Assembly (NCBI RefSeq): GCF_023721715.1
Contig: NZ_JAMDLG010000001.1
Coordinates: forward strand, 1,837,784 to 1,901,783
DNA: 64,000 nt
Source: Parasegetibacter sp. NRK P23
Lineage (GTDB): Bacteria; Bacteroidota; Bacteroidia; Chitinophagales; Chitinophagaceae
Reading direction: 5' to 3'
The notes beneath the pieces were generated by a model. The model had not been told where the DNA came from, did not search any database, and was given only the letters and a program-made list of their open reading frames with translations. Position 1 is the stretch's first letter. Each line of letters starts with the position of its first letter. Of the stretch, positions 25,830 to 34,779 are shown piece after piece. The translations under genes were made by a program, and so were the position numbers.

Positions 25830-27203
25830 ATGCGAAAATATATTCCGGCATTATTGGCATTGGCCTTCACCGCAAACCTGAAGGCACAGAATCCGATCAT
25901 TCAAACCAAGTTTACGGCCGACCCCGCGCCACTTGTACATAAGGATACCGTATATCTTTACACCGGTCACGATGAGGACGATGCTTTCGGTTTCAAGATG
26001 TATGACTGGTTGCTGTACACGTCAACGGATATGGTGAACTGGACCGAACACGGAGCGGTGGCATCCCTGAAAAATTTTAAATGGGTGAACACGGACAACG
26101 GCGCCTGGGCCGCGCAATGCGTGGAACGCAACGGGAAATTCTACCTGTATTGCACGGTACCGAATGGCATTGGTATCGGCGTGCTGGTGGCCGATAGCCC
26201 TTACGGCCCCTTCACGGATCCTATCGGGAAACCGCTTGTGAAGAATACGCCGGAGGATATTGATCCCACGGTGTTGATTGATGACGATGGCCAGGCCTAT
26301 ATGTATTGGGGAAACCCTAACCTCTGGTACATTAAACTGAACGAAGACATGATCTCGGTGAGCGGAACCCTGGTGAAAGACAGTTCCATGGCGAAGAAGA
26401 AGGGGCAACCCGATCCGTTTCATTACCAGGAAGGGCCCTGGGCATGGAAGCGCAACGGAAAATATTATATGGCATATGCTTCCACCTGTTGCCCGGAAGG
26501 AATTGGTTACGCGATGGGAAACTCCCCAACAGGCCCCTGGGAACACAAAGGAATGATCATGGATAGCGACAAAAGGTCCAATGGCAACCACCCCGGTATC
26601 ATAGAGTTTAAAGGGAAACCTTATGTTTTTGGCTTTAATTACAATATCTTGAAACAAACCATGGGCAAACACTATGAGCGCCGGTCGGTTTGTGTAGCGG
26701 AACTCACTTATAACCCAGATGGAACCATTCAGAAGCTGCCTTTCTGGACTACCGCCGGTGTAAAAAGAGTAGGCACCCTCGATCCCTACAAAAGAGTACA
26801 GGCGGAAACGATCGCTTACAGCGAAGGGGTAAAAACAAACAAAGAAACGGAATGGGAAAGGAACACATCCTGGGATAAAGGGAAGAAGGTAGCAGAACGG
26901 ATTTTTGTGAGCGCCATTCACAATGGCGACTATACCAAGGTGCAGGGAGCTGATTTTGGAACGGGTGCAAAATCGCTTGAAGTGGCCGTGGCGGCACTTT
27001 ACGGAGGAACCATCGAAGTGCGTGCGGATAGCCTGAAAGGCGCTTTGATCGGAACGGTGCATGTTACAACCTCAGGGGAAGGCGATATTTGGAAAACGAT
27101 AAAAACGCCTGTGAAGCCAATAAAAGGGGTGCACGACCTCTACTTCGTTTTTAAAGGAAACAAAGATCTTTTCCATTTCGACTGGTGGCAGTTCAGTAAA
27201 TAA
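25830..27203 (+). CDS. GH43 arabinofuranosidase/xylosidase with C-terminal CBM6-like module
   Basis: The 457-residue secreted enzyme (signal peptide 1-19, ending LKAQ) has a five-bladed GH43 propeller. It carries the three expected carboxylates: base Asp31 in TADPAPLVH, Asp145 in DIDPTVLIDDDG, and acid Glu201 in YQEGPWAWK. From about residue 325 a CBM6-like sandwich follows (RVQAETIAYSEGV, GADFGTGAKSLEVAVAA, FHFDWWQF). This architecture is common in arabinoxylan arabinofuranohydrolases, so release of arabinose side chains from xylan is likely. The exact linkage cannot be read from sequence. Confidence 0.88.
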   Translation: MRKYIPALLALAFTANLKAQNPIIQTKFTADPAPLVHKDTVYLYTGHDEDDAFGFKMYDWLLYTSTDMVNWTEHGAVASLKNFKWVNTDNGAWAAQCVERNGKFYLYCTVPNGIGIGVLVADSPYGPFTDPIGKPLVKNTPEDIDPTVLIDDDGQAYMYWGNPNLWYIKLNEDMISVSGTLVKDSSMAKKKGQPDPFHYQEGPWAWKRNGKYYMAYASTCCPEGIGYAMGNSPTGPWEHKGMIMDSDKRSNGNHPGIIEFKGKPYVFGFNYNILKQTMGKHYERRSVCVAELTYNPDGTIQKLPFWTTAGVKRVGTLDPYKRVQAETIAYSEGVKTNKETEWERNTSWDKGKKVAERIFVSAIHNGDYTKVQGADFGTGAKSLEVAVAALYGGTIEVRADSLKGALIGTVHVTTSGEGDIWKTIKTPVKPIKGVHDLYFVFKGNKDLFHFDWWQFSK

Positions 27204-27266
27204 AATCAACGCTTCCATTTAGCCGGAATTGATCGGCGCGGGACTTTAAAAGGAAATAGGCCCATT

Positions 27267-27453
27267 ATCTGGCAATACATTTCAAAAGAGCAGGCATCCA
27301 AAAAATACGTGTCAACACTACATTTATTTTTTATATTGCAGGGAGAATACGTTAAGGCTTGTTCCCGGTTGCTGTTTCAGATGATCGCTAAGTTAACCAT
27401 GCTGCTCCTTATCTGGTAGCTTTCCGTTTAATCATTGAGATGTATTGCCAGAT
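27267..27453. repeat. Spaced 19-bp inverted repeat flanking the hybrid sensor promoter region
   Basis: The left arm, ATCTGGCAATACATTTCAA (27267-27285), and the right arm, TTGAGATGTATTGCCAGAT (27435-27453), are reverse complements at 18 of 19 positions, 149 bp apart. The right arm covers the first proposed start codon of the hybrid sensor gene. It could be a regulator site or the relic of a small element. Confidence 0.6.
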
Positions 27454-30400
27454 GAATAAATTTACCATTACACTGCGTTTTTGCAGCGCAAGAGCCTTGC
27501 TCCGGTGCCTGTTTGCCTTAATAACACTCTTTTCTTTCCAAACATCGATTGGGCAGCTCAGTGAATACAATTTCGTCAATTTCGATAACCGTGACGGACT
27601 TTCCTCCAATAGTGTAAACGCTATTTTAAAGGACCACACTGGTTATATGTGGTTCGGCACGGACGATGGCCTGAATAAGTTCGATGGCAGCAAGTTTGTA
27701 GTTTACCACCACAACACTTCCGATACCAATAGTATTTCTTCCAACAAAATATCAGCCTTGTGCGAAGACGGCGATGGGAACTTATGGATAGGTACCAGTA
27801 AATCTCTTTCGCTCTACGACCGGAAAAGGAACCTTTTCCTGAATACGCACATCACGCAGGGAAATGCAGTACGCGCCCTCTATGCCGACCAATCGGGAAA
27901 CATCTGGGTGGGCTGTTATATGGGCCTTTTGCGGTACAACCATAAAAAAGGGGAATTGCAGCATTTTATTGCCGATGGAAAACCTGGAAGTCTGAAGTCC
28001 GGAATCGTTTCCAGCATATTGAAGGACAGAAAGGGAAGGCTATGGGTGGGTACCAATGGTGGCCTGCACCTCTACAAACCAGCCACGGGAAAATTTGATG
28101 TTTTCATGAACAGTAAGGATCCGCGCTCGATCAGCGACAACAATATGAAGGCGATCGTGGAAGATGCTTCGGGAAACATCTGGATCGGGACGGGAGGGGG
28201 TGGATTAAATGTATTTCAACCGCAGGATTCAACTTTTAAAACATACAGAAGTGTGGAGGGGAATGAGCGCACACTGTTAAGCGACCGGGTGATCTGTCTG
28301 GCCGTCGCCCCCACCGGCAAACTCTGGGTGGGTAGTGAAAAAGGGTTGGTGATCATGGACCCTGAAACCGGCCTGGCGCAGCGGATACCGCACAATCCCC
28401 GGAATGCATTCAGCCTGAAAGGACAATCGCTCCGCAGTTTATACATCGACAAGAAAGGATTATACTGGGTGGGAAGTTACCAGAACGGGGTGGCGAAATA
28501 CGATACCAATCTTCCTTTTTTTCACCTGGTACACGGGAATCCCTTCGATCCGTATGGACTTCGCGCGCCCAATGTCACTTCTTTTGCGGAAGGAAAGAAC
28601 GGTGATATCTACGTTGGCGCCGATGTTGGTGGCCTTAGCGTCTATCACCCGAAAACGGGATTGTTCGATCAGGTGAAACTCTCCGGTAAGATCGTAACGG
28701 TGTTGGCGCTGGAAAGGGCGGGCGACGAGCTTTGGATCGGCACTTATGGCAATGGAATATACGTATTAAACATCCAGACCGGAAGCATACGCAATTACCA
28801 CACGAAAGATGGCTTCTCTGGCCTTAACTGCGATGAGATATTTTGCCTGAAGAAAGACAGGAAAGGAAATATATGGGTGGGGCCTAACGGGAATGAGGTC
28901 ATGTTATTTTTACCTGAAAAGGGCGTTTTTCAGGGATTCAGCAATTACCTCGGAGGACCTACGGGAACAAAACCACCCGCCAGAGCTTATGTAAGGGATA
29001 TCCAGGAAGATGAGCAGGGTAACATCTGGCTAGCCACCCATGGAAGGGGTGTTGATGTGTATAACCCAAATGACCGGAGCCTGAAGTTGTACAACAGTTT
29101 GAATACGGGCTTTTTACTCGAAGAAGCTTTCTCTATACTGCCTGGAAGGAATGGAAAGATTTGGCTCGGCACCTACGGTAACGGTTTGTTTGTTTTCGAC
29201 AAAAGAAACGGTAAGCTCACCAATATGAACACGAACCAGCAACTCTCTAACGCGGCCATCAACAAGATACTGGAAGATGGTTCCGGCAAGTTGTGGATCG
29301 GTACGAATAAGGGACTCAGTTCGCTGGACCCTGATCGTAATATCGTTCGCAATTACACCTTCAGGAACGGTTTACAAAGAAGTTCCTTCAACAGGGGGGC
29401 GGGTATCATCGCGTCTACAGGCGAACTGTACTTCGGGGGCGTGGAAGGGTTCAACCATTTCTTCCCCGATAAACTCAGGCACAACGCTAATGTTCCGCCG
29501 GTGACGTTTACCGGACTAAAAGTGGATAACCAGGCGGTTAAGCCAACCACTGAAAAAAAGTCCATCATCAACGATCATATTGGCGAAGCAGAAAGGATAC
29601 AGGTTAATTACAAGCAGAACCTGGAAATAGAATTCGCCGCGCTCGATTTTACGAACCCCGATGAATGCGACTACTGGTACTACCTGAAGGGCTTTGATAA
29701 AAAATGGAGCAGAGCGGGCAGAACCAACAGCGCGGTATTTACCAACCTTGATCCCGGAGAATACGAGTTCCAGGTAAAAGCGGTGAACACCAACGAAGGC
29801 TGGACCACCCAAACGGCATCCGTTAAGCTCTTTGTTAAGCCACCTTTCTGGCGCACCAACCTCGCTTATGTTTGCTATGTTCTATTGGCCGCAGCTTTGA
29901 TATTGGGCGCAAGGCGAAGGGGCATCAGTAAACTGAAACTGAAATTTGCCGCTGAACAGGAGAAACAGCAGATCAAACAACTGATAGAGGCGGAACGCCG
30001 GGAAGCGGAGCGCCAGCGGGATTTTGACCAGGCCAGGATAAAATTTCTCACCAACCTCAGCCATGAATTCCGAACGCCGATTTCCCTGATCTCAGGGCCG
30101 GTGCAGTCGTTGCTGGAAGGCGAAACCAATGCCAAAAAGATAGGCCAGCTTACCATGGTAAAACGGAATTCCAGGCGGCTGCTCAACCTGGTGAACCATT
30201 TGCTGGATTTCCGCCGGCTGGAAGACAAAGAATCGCACCTGAACCCGGAGCCGGGTAATATCGTCGACTTTGTGCAGGAAATCAGCGAATCTTTCAGGGA
30301 CCTCGCCAATAGAAAAGGTATTGGCTTCCTGCTTACCACCGCAATAGAATCTTACTACACACAGTTCGACAAGGATAAAATGGAACGCATCCTGTTTAAT

Positions 30401-31579
30401 CTCCTGAGCAACGCGTTCAAGTTCACCCCCAGGGGCGGAACAATAACGGTGCATGTAAAGCAGGGAGAACGTCCGGGAGAAGAAGTATTCATTGAGATTT
30501 CAGATACCGGTATAGGCATGTCGGCCGAAGAATCAAGTCGTATATTCGACCGTTTTTTCCAGGCTGAAACACCGCCGGAGATCATGAACCAGGGCAGCGG
30601 CATCGGCCTCTCGATCGTGAAGGAATATGTAAGGATGCACGAGGGCAATATCCAGGTACAGAGTATGAAAGGGAAGGGCACCAGCTTTACCCTCATCTTC
30701 CCGTTGAAGGAAGTAATGGTACCCGAAGTTGCGGTAGCGCGCGAAAACACCGCCGACTCAATGGAAAAAACACTGGAGCCGGCCGAACTAGTTTCAGACG
30801 ATGCGGGCGAACGCATGACGATCCTCCTGGTAGAAGATGATGATGATTTCAGGGCTTACCTTCGCGGTCACCTGGAAGATGAATACAGGATCATCGAAGC
30901 GGCCGATGGCAGGGAAGGATGGCAGAAAGCGCTTTCGGGCCACCCGAATGTGATCATCAGCGATATCAGTATGCCCCACATGAATGGTATCGACCTCAGC
31001 AACAAGATCAAGTCCGATAAGCGCACCGCACATATCCCGGTGATCCTGCTGACGGCGCTTACCGGCGATACCCACCAGCTGATGGGGTTAAAAACAGGGG
31101 CCAGCGACTATCTCTCCAAGCCTTTCAGCGGCGAAGTGCTGAAACTTAAAATACGTAACCTCGTGGCCCTGAATGAACAATTGAAAAAAACGTACAGCAA
31201 GCGGCTCAAGCTGGATGTGCCCGAAACCGCCGTTCAGTCGGAAAACGAGAAGCTCCTCCTCAAAATCAGGGCTTACATCGAAAAGAACATGTACAACGAG
31301 AACCTCTCGGTGGAGCAACTCAGCAAGCACCTGTTTATGAGCCGGGCCACACTTTACAATAAAATACTTGATATGACCGGGGAAACACCGGTGGAGTTCA
31401 TCCGCTCCGTTAAACTACAGAAAGCGGTGGAACTGCTGGAGCACAGCGATATGCGGATCGCCGATATTGCTTATTCGGTCGGGTTCACCAGTCCCAACTA
31501 TTTTGCCCGGGCATTTAAACTGAAATTCAACATGTCGCCCACGGAATATGCGACTCAAAAACGGGGAACAACCGGTTAA
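27440..31579 (+). CDS. Hybrid two-component system sensor/regulator (HTCS)
   Basis: The 1379-residue single-chain regulator senses a glycan fragment in the periplasm and controls nearby genes. A signal/anchor lies at about 15-38. Two seven-bladed propellers follow, with repeats such as GNLWIGTSKSLSLYD and GKLWIGTNKGLSSLD up to about 700. Next come a Y_Y_Y domain (about 735-800), one transmembrane helix (about 807-828), HisKA with His875 in NLSHEFRTP, HATPase (NLLSNAFKFTPRGG), a receiver (from 1128, phosphoacceptor Asp1175) and an AraC-type helix-turn-helix (about 1272-1379). Start alternatives are 27440 and 27452. The GH31 and GH43 neighbours suggest an arabinoxylan-type ligand. Confidence 0.93.
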   Translation: MYCQMNKFTITLRFCSARALLRCLFALITLFSFQTSIGQLSEYNFVNFDNRDGLSSNSVNAILKDHTGYMWFGTDDGLNKFDGSKFVVYHHNTSDTNSISSNKISALCEDGDGNLWIGTSKSLSLYDRKRNLFLNTHITQGNAVRALYADQSGNIWVGCYMGLLRYNHKKGELQHFIADGKPGSLKSGIVSSILKDRKGRLWVGTNGGLHLYKPATGKFDVFMNSKDPRSISDNNMKAIVEDASGNIWIGTGGGGLNVFQPQDSTFKTYRSVEGNERTLLSDRVICLAVAPTGKLWVGSEKGLVIMDPETGLAQRIPHNPRNAFSLKGQSLRSLYIDKKGLYWVGSYQNGVAKYDTNLPFFHLVHGNPFDPYGLRAPNVTSFAEGKNGDIYVGADVGGLSVYHPKTGLFDQVKLSGKIVTVLALERAGDELWIGTYGNGIYVLNIQTGSIRNYHTKDGFSGLNCDEIFCLKKDRKGNIWVGPNGNEVMLFLPEKGVFQGFSNYLGGPTGTKPPARAYVRDIQEDEQGNIWLATHGRGVDVYNPNDRSLKLYNSLNTGFLLEEAFSILPGRNGKIWLGTYGNGLFVFDKRNGKLTNMNTNQQLSNAAINKILEDGSGKLWIGTNKGLSSLDPDRNIVRNYTFRNGLQRSSFNRGAGIIASTGELYFGGVEGFNHFFPDKLRHNANVPPVTFTGLKVDNQAVKPTTEKKSIINDHIGEAERIQVNYKQNLEIEFAALDFTNPDECDYWYYLKGFDKKWSRAGRTNSAVFTNLDPGEYEFQVKAVNTNEGWTTQTASVKLFVKPPFWRTNLAYVCYVLLAAALILGARRRGISKLKLKFAAEQEKQQIKQLIEAERREAERQRDFDQARIKFLTNLSHEFRTPISLISGPVQSLLEGETNAKKIGQLTMVKRNSRRLLNLVNHLLDFRRLEDKESHLNPEPGNIVDFVQEISESFRDLANRKGIGFLLTTAIESYYTQFDKDKMERILFNLLSNAFKFTPRGGTITVHVKQGERPGEEVFIEISDTGIGMSAEESSRIFDRFFQAETPPEIMNQGSGIGLSIVKEYVRMHEGNIQVQSMKGKGTSFTLIFPLKEVMVPEVAVARENTADSMEKTLEPAELVSDDAGERMTILLVEDDDDFRAYLRGHLEDEYRIIEAADGREGWQKALSGHPNVIISDISMPHMNGIDLSNKIKSDKRTAHIPVILLTALTGDTHQLMGLKTGASDYLSKPFSGEVLKLKIRNLVALNEQLKKTYSKRLKLDVPETAVQSENEKLLLKIRAYIEKNMYNENLSVEQLSKHLFMSRATLYNKILDMTGETPVEFIRSVKLQKAVELLEHSDMRIADIAYSVGFTSPNYFARAFKLKFNMSPTEYATQKRGTTG

Positions 31580-31821
31580 ATGCGCTGTGATTTGACATTT
31601 TTACTCATAAATTAGTCATTCGTTCCCTTTCGTTCCTGCCTCGCAGCATAGATTTGGCATTGATCCCACACGTTCAAACGGGGGTGGGAGAAATAAACCA
31701 TTGCTTATGCCAGCGCCTGTTTTTCCTGCTCCACCGCAATTTATTGCTATCCGCACTTTACGGGTACCGGCCTTCATTTATTCCTGTTCATTTTAACATG
31801 CTAAATATAAGAACGAGTATC

Positions 31822-33549
31822 ATGAATTTCAGACAAAAGAATGTACTGTTGATCCTTCTGGCCTGCTTTCCTTTTGGCCTGATCGCGCAAGCGCAGAAAA
31901 AAAAGAGCAAAGTGGTAACCGACCCGGTTTTTTCCGCTTTCAGCTACAAAGGGAACGATGCCATTTATACTGATAATCCCTTAAAGGCAGATGAGTTCTA
32001 TAACCCGATTCTGCAAGGCTGTTACCCTGACCCCAGCATCACGAAGAAGGGGAACGACTATTACCTGGTCAACTCTTCTTTCTCCATGTTTCCCGGGGTG
32101 CCTATTTTTCATTCCAACGACCTTGTGAACTGGAAACAGATCGGCCATGTGCTGGACCGCCGTTCCCAACTGAAAGTGGACAGTGCGGGCATCTCCGCGG
32201 GTATTTACGCCCCGGATATCAAATACAATCCCGGCAACGAAACGTTTTATATGATCACCACACAAATTGCTTCCGGCATCGGAAACATGGTGGTGAAAAC
32301 AAAAGATCCTTTAAAAGGATGGAGCGATCCGAAGAAACTGAACTTCGACGGCATCGATCCTTCCATCTTTTTTGACGACAACGGAAAGGCCTATATCACA
32401 CACAACGATGCCCCGGACAGAGGTAAAACACTGTACAATGGCCACCGCGTGATCAAAATCTGGGAATACGACCTTCAGAACGACCAGGTAATTCCCGGCA
32501 CAGATAAGATTATCGTGGATGGGGGCGTGGACATCACCCAAAAACCCATCTGGATCGAAGGCCCGCACCTGTACAAGAAGAACGGTAAATATTACCTTAT
32601 GTGCGCCGAAGGCGGTACCGGCGGCTGGCACAGTGAAGTGATCTTCGTGAGCGACAGCCCAACGGGCCCCTTCAAACCAGCGCCAAGTAACCCTATCCTT
32701 ACGCAGCGACATTTCCCTAAAGACAGGAAAGACAAAGTAGACTGGGCCGGACACGCCGACCTGGTGGAAGGTCCCGACGGAAAATACTACGGTGTTTTCC
32801 TCGGCATTCGTCCCAACAACCAGGACAGGGTTAACGCGGGCAGAGAAACATTTATGCTGCCCGTAGACTGGTCCGGTGAATTCCCCGTTTTTGAGAACGG
32901 ACTCATCCCCATGCGTCCCAAACTGAAAGTGCCGAAAGGCACAGAAAGGAAATGGGAGCAGGGCGGTTATTTCCAGAACGGCAACTTTACTTTCAACGAA
33001 GATTTCTCCAAAGATACCCTCGATTTCAGATGGATCGGCGTGAGAGGTCCCCGCGAAGAATTCATCGCAAAAACGAAGGACGGTCTGATCATCAAGCCTT
33101 CTGAAAGGAACATCAAATCGAACAAAGTAACCTCCACACTTTTTCACCGCCAGCAACACAATGCTTTTGAAGCGGCGTTCACCCTTAAATACGCGCCACG
33201 GTCCGCGACTGATATGGCCGGACTGGTTTGTTACCAGAGTGAAAGGTTCAATTATGTATTCGGCATTACCCGCAAGGGCACCGAAGATTTCCTGGTGCTC
33301 GCTAAAACTAACAAAGGTGAAACCACGGTGGTGGCCAGCGTAAAAATTGATACCGGCAAACCCGTTCGTTTGCAGGTTGTGGCCAACCACGATGAATACA
33401 GGTTCAACTATTCTACCGACGGTACCAATTTCCAGAACCTTGGCGGAACGGTGTCAGGCGATGTGCTTTCCACGAATGTGGCAGGCGGCTTCACCGGCTC
33501 ACTGATTGGATTGTATGCCACAACGGGGAACGATATTCAGCCACAATAG
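31822..33549 (+). CDS. GH43 beta-xylosidase/alpha-arabinofuranosidase with C-terminal beta-sandwich
   Basis: I start this 575-residue secreted enzyme at the ATG at 31822, which opens a good signal peptide (MNFRQKNVLLILLACFPFGLIAQ). Upstream in-frame starts at 31654 and 31798 add residues unlike the family. The GH43 propeller has base Asp70 in GCYPDPSI, Asp179 in IDPSIFFDDNG and acid Glu246 in WIEGPHLYKKNGKYYLM. From about residue 375 a second beta-sandwich (NFTFNEDFSKDTLDFRWIGVR, AGLVCYQSERFNYVFGI) shapes the active site in beta-xylosidases. It lies 242 bp after the hybrid sensor and probably acts on xylo-oligosaccharides. Confidence 0.9.
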   Translation: MNFRQKNVLLILLACFPFGLIAQAQKKKSKVVTDPVFSAFSYKGNDAIYTDNPLKADEFYNPILQGCYPDPSITKKGNDYYLVNSSFSMFPGVPIFHSNDLVNWKQIGHVLDRRSQLKVDSAGISAGIYAPDIKYNPGNETFYMITTQIASGIGNMVVKTKDPLKGWSDPKKLNFDGIDPSIFFDDNGKAYITHNDAPDRGKTLYNGHRVIKIWEYDLQNDQVIPGTDKIIVDGGVDITQKPIWIEGPHLYKKNGKYYLMCAEGGTGGWHSEVIFVSDSPTGPFKPAPSNPILTQRHFPKDRKDKVDWAGHADLVEGPDGKYYGVFLGIRPNNQDRVNAGRETFMLPVDWSGEFPVFENGLIPMRPKLKVPKGTERKWEQGGYFQNGNFTFNEDFSKDTLDFRWIGVRGPREEFIAKTKDGLIIKPSERNIKSNKVTSTLFHRQQHNAFEAAFTLKYAPRSATDMAGLVCYQSERFNYVFGITRKGTEDFLVLAKTNKGETTVVASVKIDTGKPVRLQVVANHDEYRFNYSTDGTNFQNLGGTVSGDVLSTNVAGGFTGSLIGLYATTGNDIQPQ

Positions 33550-33597
33550 CCTGCGTTCAGCTGTAACAGCGCATACGCTTTACATATCATTGTTTGA

Positions 33598-33627
33598 AAA
33601 ATGGCGCATCATCCGGTGCGCCATTTT
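33598..33627. terminator. Bidirectional terminator between GH43 and exbD-like genes
   Basis: AAAATGGCGCA (33598-33608) pairs perfectly with TGCGCCATTTT (33617-33627) around an 8-nt loop. The A/T ends give U-runs on both strands, fitting the convergent genes on each side. Confidence 0.75.
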
Positions 33628-33639
33628 ATGTAATAGCGC

Positions 33640-34155
33640 TTATCGTTTGGCCAGCGCTGTTGCTTCCATTTCACTGATATCAGTAAGCGCATATCTCTTA
33701 ATATCGTTGATGGTCATTTCATCCAATATGTCTACGGTTTGCTTATAAGTGGCTTCGTTGGTTGGTTTGATGATGATCATTAATTTTTCAGGGTCTGTAT
33801 TCCTTTTTTTCCGGATGATGTATTCGCGGATACCCGAAGCCTGAGCGGTTTTAAGTAGATCGGGCCGCGCGGCATCAAAAATGCCTTCATAGAAATGAAT
33901 ACTGCCTTCTTTTCCCAGTAATAAGGTAAGTGTGCCGGATTCAGGGGATTTGGTGGAATCTTTTAACGTGTCCTTTGGGACATACAAATCCATCGCTTTC
34001 AGCTCTTCCAGTTGTGTCGTGAAAATGAAGAACATGATGAGCAGGAAACACACGTCTACCATGGCGGTAAGGTCAACGCGGGATGGCTTCTTTTTCATTT
34101 TGTATGGGCCGGATCGTGCACGGGAGTGCTCGGAGGGCGCTGTTATTTCTGCCAT
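33640..34155 (-). CDS. ExbD/TolR-family biopolymer transport protein
   Basis: The 171-residue inner-membrane protein has a basic N-terminus and one transmembrane helix (about 33-47). The key proton-path Asp34 lies in AMVDVCFLLIMFF, as in ExbD Asp25. A periplasmic domain follows. Such proteins form the stator of TonB or Tol energy-transducing complexes with an ExbB/TolQ partner. No exbB or tonB gene is next to it, so it probably joins a complex encoded elsewhere. With many SusC transporters to energise, an extra ExbD copy is plausible. Confidence 0.85.
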   Translation of the reverse strand: MAEITAPSEHSRARSGPYKMKKKPSRVDLTAMVDVCFLLIMFFIFTTQLEELKAMDLYVPKDTLKDSTKSPESGTLTLLLGKEGSIHFYEGIFDAARPDLLKTAQASGIREYIIRKKRNTDPEKLMIIIKPTNEATYKQTVDILDEMTINDIKRYALTDISEMEATALAKR

Positions 34156-34317
34156 AAAAAAAGTTTAAAGTGAAACGAAACGAGATTTGATGTAAGATGA
34201 TGTGGGCCAGGTATTCCATAAACAGGAACAGCATTCTTGAATGCTGGTACGGGCAAAGTATCCGGCTGGCCGCCGCTTAAACGAAATTTTCTTACATTGC
34301 CCGGATAAATGTTTCCC

Positions 34318-34683
34318 ATGAAAATAGTCGCGTCTGTTCTCGTAGCATTGGTGGCCCTTGAACACCTATATATCCTTTGGATCGAAATGTTTGCATGGAC
34401 CACCAAGGGTAAAAAAACATTCCGTTCTTTCCCGGAGCATTTGTTTGAACCCACAAAGGCGCTGGCCGCCAACCAGGGGCTTTACAACGGGTTCCTGGCT
34501 GCTGGCCTGATATGGAGTTTGTGTATCGGTTCGGAAGAATGGGCAAGAAATGTAGCGGTCTTTTTTCTTATGTGCGTAATAGTGGCGGGTGTGTATGGCG
34601 CGGCCACGGCATCAAGGTCAATATTTTTTAAACAGGCTTTGCCTGCGGTGCTGGCGTTGGGGGCGGTGTTGATTTGGTGGTGA
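34318..34683 (+). CDS. DUF1304-family small membrane protein
   Basis: This 121-residue protein, from the ATG at 34318 (another ATG at 34309 adds three residues), has four hydrophobic segments. The family-typical N-terminus VALVALEHLYILWIEMFAW and the central ALAANQGLYNGFLAAGLIW are present. DUF1304 proteins are small integral membrane proteins of unknown function. It is transcribed divergently from the exbD-like gene and convergently with nagB, with a terminator between it and nagB. Confidence 0.8.
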   Translation: MKIVASVLVALVALEHLYILWIEMFAWTTKGKKTFRSFPEHLFEPTKALAANQGLYNGFLAAGLIWSLCIGSEEWARNVAVFFLMCVIVAGVYGAATASRSIFFKQALPAVLALGAVLIWW

Positions 34684-34695
34684 GTATATACAAAA

Positions 34696-34724
34696 AGGCC
34701 ATCCCGTTTAACACGAGATGGCCT
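34696..34724 (-). terminator. Rho-independent terminator of the nagB-type gene
   Basis: AGGCCATC (34696-34703) and GATGGCCT (34717-34724) form an 8-bp stem with a partly paired interior. Read on the minus strand the stem is followed by a T5 run, placing it about 55 bp after the nagB stop. Confidence 0.75.
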
Positions 34725-34779
34725 GAGATTATTGGTGATTATTTTTTACGTTGGCAGTCTCTTTACCACATCTTAAACA

